Below are positions 9,883 to 18,640 of a stretch of DNA of 64,000 nucleotides, piece after piece. Source of the DNA: DASUBV01 sp036510065 (GTDB taxonomy: Bacteria > Actinomycetota > Actinomycetes > Streptosporangiales > Streptosporangiaceae); NCBI GenBank assembly GCA_036510065.1, contig DATCEO010000166.1, forward strand, positions 124,001-188,000, written 5' to 3'. The notes under the pieces were generated by a model. The model worked only from the letters and a program-made list of their open reading frames with translations, was not told where the DNA came from and ran no database searches. Both the position numbers and the translations under genes were made by a program. Positions within the stretch are counted from its first letter, which is position 1; every line of letters starts with the position of its first letter.

Positions 9883-11190
9883 GTGACCACCGCCCGTGAC
9901 GGCACCGCCCGCGACATCGCCCTGGACCTGATCGAGTTTGTCGACGCGTCGCCGTCCCCCTACCACGCCGTCGCGCAGGCCCTCGGCCGGCTGACCGGGG
10001 CCGGCTTCACCGAGGTTCCGCTGACTGGCGACTGGCCCTCGGGCGACGGGCGTTATGTCGCCGTGGACGGCGGTTCCCTGTTCGCCTGGGTCGTTCCGGC
10101 GGGCAGCGCGCCGCAGGCGCCGTTCCGGCTGCTGGGCGCGCACACTGATAGCCCGACGCTCCGGGTCAAGCCGCGCCCGGACACCGGCCGGGCCGGCGTG
10201 CGCCAGCTCGGCGTAGAGATCTACGGCGGGCCGCTGCTCAATTCCTGGCTCGACCGTGACCTCGGCCTGGCCGGCCGCGTCGTCCTGCGGACGCCGGGCG
10301 GCCTGCAGTCCCGGCTGGTGCGCGTGCACCGGCCCGTGCTGCGGGTGCCGCAGCTGGCGATTCACCTCGACCGCGACCTGAGCACCAACGGGCTGCGGCT
10401 GGACCCGCAGCAGCACCTGGCTCCGATCTGGTCACTCGGAGCCCCGGATCCGGGCGGGTTCACCCGCTTTCTCGCCGCGGAGCTGGCCGTCTCGCCGGGC
10501 GATGTGCTCAGCCACGACGTGGTCACCTACGACCTGGCCGGCGGCACCCTGGCCGGGGTCAGCGAGGAGTTCGTGAGCTCGGCCAGGCTGGACGACCTGG
10601 CCTGCGCGCACGCGGCCCTCACGGCGCTGGCGGCGCAGGCGGCGTCCCCGGCGGCGGGGCACGTCAGCGCGCTGGTGCTCTTCGACCATGAGGAGATCGG
10701 CAGCATGTCCGCGACCGGGGCACGGGGTGCCTGGCTGGGCCGGCAGCTGGAGCGCACGGTGCTGGCCCGCGGGGGGACGCGCGAGGACTTCCTGCGCGCG
10801 CTCGGGGAATCCCGCCACGTCTCGGCGGACATGACCCACGCCACGCATCCCAGCTATGTGGACAGGCACGAGCCGGAGCACCTGATCGTCCTCGGCGGCG
10901 GCCCGGTCGTGAAGGTCAGCGCGAATGTGCTCTATGGCACCGATGCCCTGACCCACGCCGCGTTCCTGCTCGCCGCCGAGCAGGCCGGGGTGCCGGTGCA
11001 GTACTTCGTCAACCGCAACGGCGTGCGCAGCGGGTCGACGATCGGGCCGATGGTGGCCGCGGGACTGGCCATACCGACCGTCGACGTGGGCAACCCGTCG
11101 CTGGCCATGCACTCGGCGCGGGAGCTCTGCGGCGCCGCCGACTCGCAGACGCTCATCGCGGCGCTCCGGGCCTTCCTGGCGCCTGCCTGA
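9883..11190 (+). CDS. M18 family aminopeptidase
   Basis: The 435-residue protein matches M18 metallo-aminopeptidases, cytosolic two-metal enzymes that remove N-terminal, often acidic, residues. Metal and catalytic motifs in order are GAHTDSP, SSARLDDL, LFDHEEIGS, SADMTHATHPSY and the late AMHSARE His. The length is normal for the bacterial family. The GTG start at 9883 places the typical opening ALDLIEFVDASPSPYHAV near the N-terminus; no strong ribosome site is visible. It diverges from the RDD gene, and the ~100 bases between them must hold both promoters. Confidence 0.9.
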   Translation: MTTARDGTARDIALDLIEFVDASPSPYHAVAQALGRLTGAGFTEVPLTGDWPSGDGRYVAVDGGSLFAWVVPAGSAPQAPFRLLGAHTDSPTLRVKPRPDTGRAGVRQLGVEIYGGPLLNSWLDRDLGLAGRVVLRTPGGLQSRLVRVHRPVLRVPQLAIHLDRDLSTNGLRLDPQQHLAPIWSLGAPDPGGFTRFLAAELAVSPGDVLSHDVVTYDLAGGTLAGVSEEFVSSARLDDLACAHAALTALAAQAASPAAGHVSALVLFDHEEIGSMSATGARGAWLGRQLERTVLARGGTREDFLRALGESRHVSADMTHATHPSYVDRHEPEHLIVLGGGPVVKVSANVLYGTDALTHAAFLLAAEQAGVPVQYFVNRNGVRSGSTIGPMVAAGLAIPTVDVGNPSLAMHSARELCGAADSQTLIAALRAFLAPA

Positions 11191-11365
11191 CGAAGATCGG
11201 GGTGAGGCAGACCGGCAACTGGAGCTGGCCGCCCCGGGCTCGGAGCTCGCTGGTGCGGCCGAGCACGTCGGTCACGGTGGCGGCGGCCTCGGGCCACGGC
11301 CAGGTGATCAGGACCGGCGGCTCGTCTTCGCCGCCGGAATCGCCAGCCAGCTGCCCGCCTGCCAC
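11153..11365 (-). CDS. possible small hypothetical protein
   Basis: A minus-strand frame of about 70 residues fills the gap between the M18 gene and the SpoIIM-like gene. It is convergent with the M18 gene and overlaps its last 38 bases. The middle (EDEPPVLITWPWPEAAATVT) has a protein-like composition. The GTG start has no clear ribosome site. It may be a real small gene divergent from the SpoIIM-like gene or a chance frame; no family is recognised. Confidence 0.3.
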   Translation of the reverse strand: MAGGQLAGDSGGEDEPPVLITWPWPEAAATVTDVLGRTSELRARGGQLQLPVCLTPIFVRQAPGRPGAPR

Positions 11366-11380
11366 CAGTAGTGTGCTGGC

Positions 11381-12376
11381 GTGGACGTAGACGCGTTCGT
11401 CGCAGCCCACCAGGCCGAATGGGACCGTCTGGACCGCCTGGTGCGGCGTCGCCGCCGGCTGACCGGCGACGAGGTCGACGAGCTGGTCAGTACCTACCAG
11501 CGCGCCACGACGCACCTGTCGGAGCTGCGCAGCGCCGGGCATGACCCGGCGCTGACCGCCCGGCTGTCGACCCAGCTGGCCAGGGCGCGGGCGGCGATCA
11601 GCGGGGCGCATACCCCGGCCTGGCGCAGCGTCGGCGCCTTCGCGGTCGTCTCCTTCCCGGCCATGGCCTACCGGGTCCGCTGGTGGTGGCTGGGAACCGC
11701 CGTGGCATCACTGGCCCTCGCCCTGATATCCGGCTGGTGGATCGCCAGGTCACCGGCCGTGCAGGCCAGCCTGCTGTCCCGGTCGGCGGCAGCCAGCCTG
11801 GTCAATCATCAGTTCCGCGACTATTACTCCCAGTACGCCGCGTCGGCGTTCGCCTTCAGGGTGTGGACCAACAACGTCTGGGTGGCCGCCGAGGCGCTCA
11901 TCTTCGGCGTGCTGCTTGGCCTGCCGACCCTGTTCGTCCTGCTGGACAACGCGCTGAACCTCGGGGTCGACGGCGGGCTGATGATCGGGCACGGCAAGGC
12001 CGCCGAGTTCTTCGGCCTCCTGCTGCCGCACGGGATGCTGGAACTGTCGGCCGTGTTCCTCGCCGCCGCGGCCGGGCTGCGGCTGGGCTGGGCCATCATC
12101 GACCCCGGCCCGAGGCCCCGGGGCCGCGCGCTGGCCGAGGAGGGCCGGGCGACGATCACCATTGCGCTGGGCATGATCGTCGTCCTGCTCGTCTCCGGGG
12201 TGATCGAGGCCTTCGTGACGCCCTCGCACCTGCCGACGTGGGGGCGCATCCTGATCGGGGCCTGCGCGGAGCTGGCGTTCCTCAGCTACGTGCTGATCCT
12301 CGGCCGCCGGGCCGCCGCGGCTGGCCTTTCCGCCGACATCGAGGAGGCACCGGACTTCGCGCCGGTCACCGGCTAG
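11381..12376 (+). CDS. SpoIIM-like (DUF95) membrane protein
   Basis: This 331-residue protein has a soluble helical N-terminus (DVDAFVAAHQAEWDRLDRLV, then a Ser/Thr-rich helical region). Five or six membrane segments follow from about residue 90. The NHQFRDYYSQYAA and NNVWVAAEALIFGVLLG elements and the HGMLELSAVFLAAAAGLRLG segment are characteristic of the SpoIIM/DUF95 family. The Bacillus homolog is part of the engulfment machinery. Actinomycete members are usually found with RDD and MoxR/DUF58 genes, as here, and their role is not settled. Confidence 0.85.
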   Translation: MDVDAFVAAHQAEWDRLDRLVRRRRRLTGDEVDELVSTYQRATTHLSELRSAGHDPALTARLSTQLARARAAISGAHTPAWRSVGAFAVVSFPAMAYRVRWWWLGTAVASLALALISGWWIARSPAVQASLLSRSAAASLVNHQFRDYYSQYAASAFAFRVWTNNVWVAAEALIFGVLLGLPTLFVLLDNALNLGVDGGLMIGHGKAAEFFGLLLPHGMLELSAVFLAAAAGLRLGWAIIDPGPRPRGRALAEEGRATITIALGMIVVLLVSGVIEAFVTPSHLPTWGRILIGACAELAFLSYVLILGRRAAAAGLSADIEEAPDFAPVTG

Positions 12377-12386
12377 CGCCCTGGCC

Positions 12387-12406
12387 CAGCCGCGACGGGG
12401 CGGCTG
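12387..12406. terminator. bidirectional hairpin between convergent genes
   Basis: CAGCCGC (12387-12393) pairs perfectly with GCGGCTG (12400-12406) across a six-base loop. It lies in the 32-base gap between the convergent SpoIIM-like and DUF58 genes, which suits a shared terminator. Confidence 0.5.
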
Positions 12407-12408
12407 CG

Positions 12409-13701
12409 TCAGAGCTGCCCGGCCGCCTTCAGGCGCAGGTAGGCGTCGGCGAGAGCAGGGGGCAGGCGGTCCGGCGGGGCGTCCACGATCTCCACCCCGC
12501 GGCGGCGCAGCCGGGCGGAGATCGCGGCCCGCCCGGCCTGGGCCCTGGCCGCCGCCCCGGCCTCGTAGACCGCCTGGGCGTCGCCCCGCCCGACGGCCAT
12601 CTGCGCCACCGCCGGATCGGCGACCGCCCCGATCAGCAGCCGGTGCCGGGCGGCGAGCAATGCGATCCTGGGCAGCAGCCCCTCGCTGAGCGCGGCCGGG
12701 TTCAGGTCGGTGAGCAGCACCACCAGGCAGCGCTGCCGGGCGGTGGCCAGCACCGCGCTGGTCATCAGCCCGTAGTCCGGCTCGGTGAGCTCGGCGTCCA
12801 GCACGGCCATCGCCCCGGTGAGCGCGGCCAGCAGGCCGCCCCGGCCGGCGCCGATCACCCGGGCCCGGACCTGGCGGTCCACTGCGAGCAGGTCCACCCG
12901 GTCGCCGGCCCGCGAGGCCAGCGCCGCCAGCAGCAGCGCGGCGTCCATGGACGCGTCCAGCCGGGGTATGCCCGCCACCCGGCCGGCTGAGGTGCGGCCG
13001 GTGTCCAGGACGATGACGATCCGCCGGTCGCGCTCGGGCCGCCAGGTCGCTACCATCACCTCGGTCCGCCGGGCGGACGAGCGCCAGTCGATGGAGCGCA
13101 CGTCATCGCCCACCACGTACTCGCGCAGCGAGTCAAACTCTGTGCCCTGGCCGCGCACCATGCTGCGGTGCTGGCCGTCGAGCAGCCGCAGCTGGGCCAG
13201 CTTCTCCGGGAGATGCCGGCGGCTGAGGAACGGCGGCAGGACCCGCACCGACCACGGTGCCCGCAGGTTCCCCTGCCGGCCGGCCAGCCGCAGCGGCCCG
13301 AGCGAGCGGACCGTCACCAGCCCGCCGGGCCGGTCACCCCGGCGCTCCGGCAGCAGCGTGGTGGTCAGGGTGACCTGGCCGCCGCCCGGGACGAAGACCC
13401 GCGACCGGCCGGGCCGCGCTCCCGCGCTCGGCGGCCAGGCGTCGCGCACCACCCCGCGCAGCGCCCGCCGGCCCGGGTTAGCGACGGTCAGCGTGACCGT
13501 GCCCTGCTGGCCCAGCAGAATCCTGGTGTCACCCGACCGGGCCGCGCGCAGCTGCCGGACGCCCGCGGCCAGGACGCAGTCCGCTGCGATCCCGAGCAGG
13601 ATCAGGCCGTCGACCACCAGGAGTGCGGCGACGCTGCGGAAGGCCAGCGCGGCCAGGGTGCCGATCAGCGCCGCGACGGCCGCGCGCCCCGTCAGCGCCA
13701 T
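12409..13701 (-). CDS. DUF58 domain-containing protein
   Basis: The protein is about 430 residues with two hydrophobic segments at the N-terminus. A beta-rich region follows, then the DUF58 core (GTEFDSLREYVVGDDVRSIDW), and then a von Willebrand A-like region (IVIVLDTGRTS) with a likely metal-site Asp. DUF58 proteins pair with MoxR ATPases in chaperone-like assemblies. The MoxR gene ends only ten bases upstream on the same strand, so the two are co-transcribed. ATG 13701 was chosen because the sequence upstream is Arg-rich noise. The client protein is unknown. Confidence 0.88.
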   Translation of the reverse strand: MALTGRAAVAALIGTLAALAFRSVAALLVVDGLILLGIAADCVLAAGVRQLRAARSGDTRILLGQQGTVTLTVANPGRRALRGVVRDAWPPSAGARPGRSRVFVPGGGQVTLTTTLLPERRGDRPGGLVTVRSLGPLRLAGRQGNLRAPWSVRVLPPFLSRRHLPEKLAQLRLLDGQHRSMVRGQGTEFDSLREYVVGDDVRSIDWRSSARRTEVMVATWRPERDRRIVIVLDTGRTSAGRVAGIPRLDASMDAALLLAALASRAGDRVDLLAVDRQVRARVIGAGRGGLLAALTGAMAVLDAELTEPDYGLMTSAVLATARQRCLVVLLTDLNPAALSEGLLPRIALLAARHRLLIGAVADPAVAQMAVGRGDAQAVYEAGAAARAQAGRAAISARLRRRGVEIVDAPPDRLPPALADAYLRLKAAGQL

Positions 13702-13711
13702 CGCGTCCCGC

Positions 13712-14767
13712 TCACCTCGGCACCGGCACGGAGGCGAGCACGCCCTCCAGGACCCCGTCCGGGGTCGTCCCCTCCAGCTCCGCCTCGGGACGCAGCTGCA
13801 GCCGGTGCCGGAACGTCGGCCGGGCCAGGGTCTTGACGTCATCGGGCGTCACGTAGTCCCGGCCCGACAGCCACGCCCAGGCGCGGCTGGTGGCCAGCAG
13901 CGCCGTGGCGCCGCGCGGTGACACGCCGAGCTGCAGCGAGGCGGACTGCCTCGTGGCGCGGCAGATGTCGACGATGTAGCCGGTGATCTCGGCCGCGACG
14001 CGGACCTGGGCCACCGCCTGCCGGGCCGCGGCCAGGTCATCGGCTCCCGCGACCTGGCGCAGGCCCGCGGCCTGCAGGTCACGCGGGTCAAACCCGGCCG
14101 CATGACGGGTGAGAATCCCGATCTCGTCCGCGCGCTCAGGCAGCGCCACCGTGAGCTTAAGCAGGAACCTGTCCAGCTGGGCCTCGGGCAGCGGGTACGT
14201 GCCCTCGTACTCCACCGGGTTCTGGGTGGCCGCGACCAGGAACGGAACCGGCAGCGGCCGGGGCGTTCCCTCGACCGAGACTTGCCGCTCCTCCATGGCC
14301 TCCAGCAGCGCCGCCTGGGTCTTCGGCGGCGTCCGGTTGATCTCGTCGGCGAGCAGCAGGTTCGTGAAGACCGGTCCCTTCCGGAACTCGAACTGCGCCG
14401 TCCGCGCATCGTAGATCAGCGATCCGGTGACATCGCCGGGCATCAGGTCCGGCGTGAACTGCACCCGCTTGCTGTCCAGGCTCAGCGTCGCGGCCAGGGC
14501 CCGGACCAGCAGCGTCTTGGCCACCCCCGGCACCCCTTCCAGCAGCACGTGCCCCTGGCAGAGCAGGGCGATGACCAGCCCGCTCACCACCTGGTCCTGC
14601 CCGACCACGGCCTTGCCGACCTCGGCTCGCACCTCGCCCAGCGGCGCCCGCAGGTCGCGCCGAGCCGCCGCGCCACCTGCCGCCGCGCCGCCCGCTGCCG
14701 AGGCGCCCGCCGCTGAGCTACCTGCCGTCAGGCTGCCCGCCGCGCCGGCCGGATATTCGAGGTTCAC
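13712..14767 (-). CDS. MoxR-family AAA+ ATPase
   Basis: This is a AAA+ ATPase of 351 residues. After a low-complexity Ala/Gly/Ser N-terminus it shows VVGQDQVV, Walker A GVPGVAKT, the DLMPGDVTGS element, Walker B LLLADEINRTPPKTQAALLEAM, sensor 1 ATQNPVEYEGTYPLPEAQLDRF, and a C-terminal lid with SPRGATALL. MoxR proteins use ATP to mature or activate partner complexes containing VWA proteins. The gene lies between DUF4350 (overlapping by four bases) and DUF58 genes in one leftward operon, an arrangement conserved in actinomycetes. Confidence 0.93.
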   Translation of the reverse strand: MNLEYPAGAAGSLTAGSSAAGASAAGGAAAGGAAARRDLRAPLGEVRAEVGKAVVGQDQVVSGLVIALLCQGHVLLEGVPGVAKTLLVRALAATLSLDSKRVQFTPDLMPGDVTGSLIYDARTAQFEFRKGPVFTNLLLADEINRTPPKTQAALLEAMEERQVSVEGTPRPLPVPFLVAATQNPVEYEGTYPLPEAQLDRFLLKLTVALPERADEIGILTRHAAGFDPRDLQAAGLRQVAGADDLAAARQAVAQVRVAAEITGYIVDICRATRQSASLQLGVSPRGATALLATSRAWAWLSGRDYVTPDDVKTLARPTFRHRLQLRPEAELEGTTPDGVLEGVLASVPVPR

Positions 14768-16032
14768 TGCCTGCGTACCTCTTCCTCGAGGGCGTCCAGA
14801 TCACTGGCCAGCCTGATGAGCGCCGTGTCGGTGCCGGGCGCCTGCCCATACAGCAGGTCCGCGACCCGGGCCTCGTCCAGTGTGGACCTGGCGGCCAGCG
14901 CCGCGGTCACGGCGGCGGGCGTAGCCGCCGGCGGCAGCCCGATCGCCGGGGTCAGCCGGGCCGCCGCGCCGGCCCGGAGCGCTGTGGCCACCCGGCCCCG
15001 GGCCCGCCGGGACTGGTACAGCCGCGCGTGGCCCTCGACCGTCTCCGACGCCCGGACCACCACCGGCAGCCGCTCGGTGACGAGCGGGCCAAGCCTGCGC
15101 GCCCGCCACAGTGCCGTCAGCAGCAAGGCCACGCCGAGCTGGATCGCCACCAGGTAGGCGGCGAGCGGCACCAGGCTGGCGAAGGACCGGGAGCCGCCCG
15201 CCGGCGCCACGCTGGACGGGAACGAGGGCACCAGCCAGACGACCTGGCCGCCGGCGCTCAGCAGGTTGATGGCCAGGGCCGCGTTGCCCTGCCGGGCCAG
15301 GTAGGCGTTGGTCAGCGGATCGCCCGAGCTCAGTACGGTGACCAGGTAACTCCCGGACCTGAGCTGGACCAGCGTGGCCAGCCCGCCCGTGCGGTAGCAC
15401 CGCGCCGCCCCCGGCGTGCCCGGCCGGACCCGCAAGCCGAGGCCGCCCAGGTCGGCCGGGCCGGCCAGGGTGGCGGCGCGCAGCGTGCAGGCCGGCGGCA
15501 GCGGGCGGACGGGAGTGCTGGCGCCCTGCGTGACCCGAGGGGCCAGCGCGGCCAGCGCATCCGCGTCGGGCTCGGCGATCACGAGGCTGGCCGGCGTCCG
15601 TCCCAGAGCGTGCAGCTCGCCGGCGGTCAGCAGGTACGGGCTGGTGATCATGAGCGTCGTGCCCGGCCCGGCATCCGCGACCGCCGCCTCGACCGTAGTA
15701 ACGGTCCGCACGCTATGGCCGCGTGCGGTCAGGATGTCGGCGAGGGCGTGGCTGCCGCCGGCCCCGGTGCCGTCCGGGCTGAGATAACCGGTCACGGCCG
15801 GCCCCGGCTGCAGCAGCGCGATGGCCGTCCCGGCCAGCAGCACGAAGACGATGATCGCGACCGGGACTCGCAACTGGCGCCACCGGTCTGCGGCCGTCGG
15901 GCCCGCCGCGCTGCTACCAGCTCCGGTATTACCCGGCTTAGCGCTGCCCGCGTGCCCCGCTGCGGTGCTGCTCGGAGCGGTGCTGCTTGGAGCGGTGCTG
16001 CCCGCCGCGGTCTGCGGGGCGGTCGGGCTCAT
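14764..16032 (-). CDS. DUF4350 domain-containing membrane protein
   Basis: A 422-residue protein with a Ser/Thr/Ala/Pro-rich N-terminus carrying repeated STAPS units. One membrane helix lies near residues 55-75 and a second near 290-310. Between them is an extracytoplasmic DUF4350-like domain (SHALADILTARGHSVRTVTTV ... LMITSPYLL). The cytoplasmic tail is helical. It overlaps moxR by four bases at one end and the DUF4129 gene by four bases at the other, so the operon is translationally coupled. Its biochemical role is unknown. Confidence 0.8.
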   Translation of the reverse strand: MSPTAPQTAAGSTAPSSTAPSSTAAGHAGSAKPGNTGAGSSAAGPTAADRWRQLRVPVAIIVFVLLAGTAIALLQPGPAVTGYLSPDGTGAGGSHALADILTARGHSVRTVTTVEAAVADAGPGTTLMITSPYLLTAGELHALGRTPASLVIAEPDADALAALAPRVTQGASTPVRPLPPACTLRAATLAGPADLGGLGLRVRPGTPGAARCYRTGGLATLVQLRSGSYLVTVLSSGDPLTNAYLARQGNAALAINLLSAGGQVVWLVPSFPSSVAPAGGSRSFASLVPLAAYLVAIQLGVALLLTALWRARRLGPLVTERLPVVVRASETVEGHARLYQSRRARGRVATALRAGAAARLTPAIGLPPAATPAAVTAALAARSTLDEARVADLLYGQAPGTDTALIRLASDLDALEEEVRRQ

Positions 16033-16685
16033 GCCGGCGGTCCCGCCTCGGCCGCGCCGCCGCCCGGGACGCTCGCCGGGCTGGCTGCGGCGACGGATGG
16101 GGCCCGCGCCGCCGCCAGGCTCGTGTCCAGGTCCGCGACCCGCTGGTAGCCCGCGAGCGTTCCGGCCCGGCCGCCGTAGCGAACGTCGTCGAACAGCCGG
16201 GCCGCTTCGCGCAGTGCCGGGCCGCTGCCCGGCAGCGCCCCGGCGGCCTCGGCCGCCAGCTCAGTGGCCGTCCGGCCGGGCCGCGGTACCAGGATGCCGC
16301 GCGACTCCAGCTCCACTGCGATGGCCCGCACGCGCTCGATGATGGCGCCCGCGACATCGCCGCTGGCGGCCAGCCGCTCGGCGTTCTGGCGGTGCTCCCG
16401 GGCCGTGAGCTGGCCGCCGGCCAGGACGGCGGCTGGCCGGCGGCGCCGGGCTCGCCGGGCCGGGCCGATCCAGGCGATCACGCCGAGGACTATCCCCGCG
16501 CCAACGGCGATGAGCACGATGAGCGTCCACCAGGCCGCGTGCCCCGGTCCCGCCGATCCGAGGACCGAGTTCAGCCACCGGTTGATCGCGCTCAGGATCC
16601 GGTGCCACAGTGAAGGCCGGTAGATGGACCTGGCCAGCTCGCGCCGGGCCAGCTGCTGCGCGGGCCCGCGCCCGATCCCCATCAC
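16029..16685 (-). CDS. DUF4129 domain-containing protein
   Basis: The protein is about 218 residues. A central membrane segment (WWTLIVLIAVGAGIVLGVIAWI) separates a short N-terminal region from a cytoplasmic part with the DUF4129 pattern (ATELAAEAAGALPGSGPALREAARLFDDVRYG). In related actinobacteria DUF4129 proteins accompany MoxR/DUF58 operons. The start is GTG 16685 or the adjacent ATG 16682. A palindromic repeat lies just upstream. Confidence 0.8.
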   Translation of the reverse strand: MMGIGRGPAQQLARRELARSIYRPSLWHRILSAINRWLNSVLGSAGPGHAAWWTLIVLIAVGAGIVLGVIAWIGPARRARRRRPAAVLAGGQLTAREHRQNAERLAASGDVAGAIIERVRAIAVELESRGILVPRPGRTATELAAEAAGALPGSGPALREAARLFDDVRYGGRAGTLAGYQRVADLDTSLAAARAPSVAAASPASVPGGGAAEAGPPA

Positions 16686-16698
16686 GCGGGCCCCCGAA

Positions 16699-16754
16699 CG
16701 TCATGGACGTGCAGCTGGTGTCGCTGTTTCCGCAGCGATCGCACGTTCACGACG
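16699..16754. repeat. nested palindromic element (intergenic copy)
   Basis: The outer arms 16699-16712 and 16741-16754 match at 12 of 14 positions (CGTCATGGACGTGC and the complement of GCACGTTCACGACG). An inner stem pairs TCGCTG (16721-16726) with CAGCGA (16733-16738). It lies between two same-strand genes. Its outer arms closely resemble those of the element at 41326-41381 inside adnB, so the two look like members of one dispersed repeat family. Confidence 0.6.
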
Positions 16755-16781
16755 CTGGGCCGGGGCTGGTGGCGGACGCGA

Positions 16782-18164
16782 TCACCACGACGCGGGCGGG
16801 ACGGCGGTCGGGGTGCCCTGACCGGGCGCCCTCGCGCGCCAGAGCCCCGCGAACTCCTCGCCGGTCATCTGCTGATTCTGCGCGGCGTCCCGCAGGACCA
16901 GGTCGAGCCCCTCCTTGCGCATCCGCATGTCCACGTACAGCAGGACCGTCACCCCGGCTAGCACGGGCCGCGTGATCGCGCCCACCACGATGCTCCCGAT
17001 GCCGCTGACGACGATGGCCGCGACGGAGGTAGCGGCGCTGATACTGCCGAACCCGCCGCCGACCACCGTCTTCACGATGTCGAACGGGATCTGCAGGATC
17101 AACCCGGCCACGCCCACGATGATGACGGTCAGCAAGAAGATCCCGAACAGCCGCCAGAAGCTGCGCGAGGCAAGCTGCCAGGACCGCCGCAGCGCCGCGA
17201 CGGGCCCGAGCTGCTCCAGCACGACCACGGGCGCGGCGAGGCTGAAGCGCACCCAGAGGAAGATCTCGGCCGCGACCATGGCCAGGAACCCGATGATCCC
17301 GAATATCAGCGCCAGCGTGGTGAGATGCGCGACGAGGAAGATGGTCAGGATGATCGCGTACGGGATCCACAAGATCGCGAGGATCAGCCAGGTCAGCAAG
17401 GTCACGCCGAAGACGGCGGCCAGCCGTGGCCGGAGCAGGTGCCAGGCCAGGCCGATGCTGACCCGCTGGCCCAGGACGCCGCGCCCGATCACGGCCGTCA
17501 GCATGCCGGTCAGGACGACCAGCGCGATCAGCCCGACGACGGCCGACACCGCGAAGATCAAGCCGAGGGAAGCCAGCGAGTTCTGCAGGTTATTGACGTC
17601 AACCGATCCGGCGGCCAGGCCGGTCTCGGCGTTGGTGAGGTTGCCGTGAAAGGCGAGCGCCACGGCGGTGGTCACGATCCCCGAGATGCCCAGAACGATG
17701 GCGGCCAGGCCCACCGTCGCGGCCGGGTTGCGGCGGATAGCGGTCACGGCGCCGTTCAGGACGTCGCCCAGGCCAAGCGGCCGCAGCGGGATCCCACCCG
17801 GCTGCGGGGCGCCGACGGTGTTCCAGCCGCCCGGCCCGTACCCAGGGTGGGGGTAGCCCGGCGGCTGCCCGTAGCCCGGCGGCTGCCCCCGGGGAGGCGG
17901 CTGCTGCCCGTATCCGGGGGGCTGCCCGTATCCGGGGGGCTGGCCATACGTGGGCGGCTGGCCATATCCGGGCTGGCCGTAGCCGGGCTGCTGACCCCAA
18001 GAAGGCGGCGGCTGGCCGTAAGGGGGCGGCGGCTGGGCTGGTCCCGGCTGGCCGTACGAGGGGGGCGGGACGCCTGGCTGGTCCGCCGGACGTGTGTCTG
18101 GCTGGTCCTCCGGACCCGTGCCTGGCTGGTCCGGCGCGCCCTCCCGGGGCGTGTTGTCGGTCAT
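16782..18164 (-). CDS. multi-pass membrane protein with Pro/Gly/Tyr-rich N-terminal repeats
   Basis: The 460-residue protein starts at ATG 18164 behind an AGGGAG ribosome site. Residues ~1-125 are a cytosolic low-complexity region with many GYGQPP-type repeats. The rest has about six membrane segments and resembles the glycerophosphoryl-diester-phosphodiesterase membrane domain/DUF7544-type proteins (LGDVLNGAVTAIRRNPAATVG, FSLAAPVVVLEQLGPVAALRRSW). No catalytic phosphodiesterase domain is present. It sits just upstream of the DUF4129-DUF4350-MoxR-DUF58 operon and probably belongs to it. The function is unknown. Confidence 0.75.
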   Translation of the reverse strand: MTDNTPREGAPDQPGTGPEDQPDTRPADQPGVPPPSYGQPGPAQPPPPYGQPPPSWGQQPGYGQPGYGQPPTYGQPPGYGQPPGYGQQPPPRGQPPGYGQPPGYPHPGYGPGGWNTVGAPQPGGIPLRPLGLGDVLNGAVTAIRRNPAATVGLAAIVLGISGIVTTAVALAFHGNLTNAETGLAAGSVDVNNLQNSLASLGLIFAVSAVVGLIALVVLTGMLTAVIGRGVLGQRVSIGLAWHLLRPRLAAVFGVTLLTWLILAILWIPYAIILTIFLVAHLTTLALIFGIIGFLAMVAAEIFLWVRFSLAAPVVVLEQLGPVAALRRSWQLASRSFWRLFGIFLLTVIIVGVAGLILQIPFDIVKTVVGGGFGSISAATSVAAIVVSGIGSIVVGAITRPVLAGVTVLLYVDMRMRKEGLDLVLRDAAQNQQMTGEEFAGLWRARAPGQGTPTAVPPASW

Positions 18165-18640
18165 CTGCGCTCCCTGGCGGCTGCCGCGTGCCCGCCGTCC
18201 GTTCGGGCCGACCCGGCGGCGCCGCGATCCGGCCCTAATACTTCCACGACGAGGGGCGCCGGGCCGGCTCAAGCGATGTTACGAATTGACCTGGTGCGCG
18301 CTGACCGCCGGCCTCGGGGCCCGGGCTTGACCCGCTGGCTGTCCGCCGTCACGCTAGGGGAACGTCGCGAGACTGGCCGGGCTAGCGCGGGGCAGCACGG
18401 CACGGGGCAGCACGGCACGGGGCTGGGGCAGTGCGGGGCTGGGGCAGTGCGGGTGCGGCACGGGAGGCAGCACGCGGTGGGCATGCCGGAGGGCGCCAGG
18501 GCGCCAGGGAGCCAGCCGCCGCCATGACCCTGGCGGGCGCGGGGGTCATGGCAGCCGATCCGGGCCGGGAGCGACGGCGCGAGCGGCGTGGCCTGAGCGG
18601 CAGGGTCGCGCCGGGGCGGCCGGGCGAGCAGACTCAGGCT
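18165..18640. other. intergenic region with tandem repeats, divergent promoters
   Basis: This 476-base stretch separates the leftward membrane-protein gene from rightward mtnA. No convincing gene is visible. It must hold both promoters. Its right half carries the GC-rich tandem 15-base repeats annotated separately. Confidence 0.5.
18390..18449 (+). repeat. two adjacent pairs of 15-bp tandem repeats
   Basis: GGGCAGCACGGCACG occurs twice in tandem (18390-18419), followed directly by GGGCTGGGGCAGTGC twice in tandem (18420-18449). The two units share length and part of their sequence, suggesting stepwise duplication. They lie about 190 bases upstream of mtnA and could be polymorphic. Confidence 0.7.
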
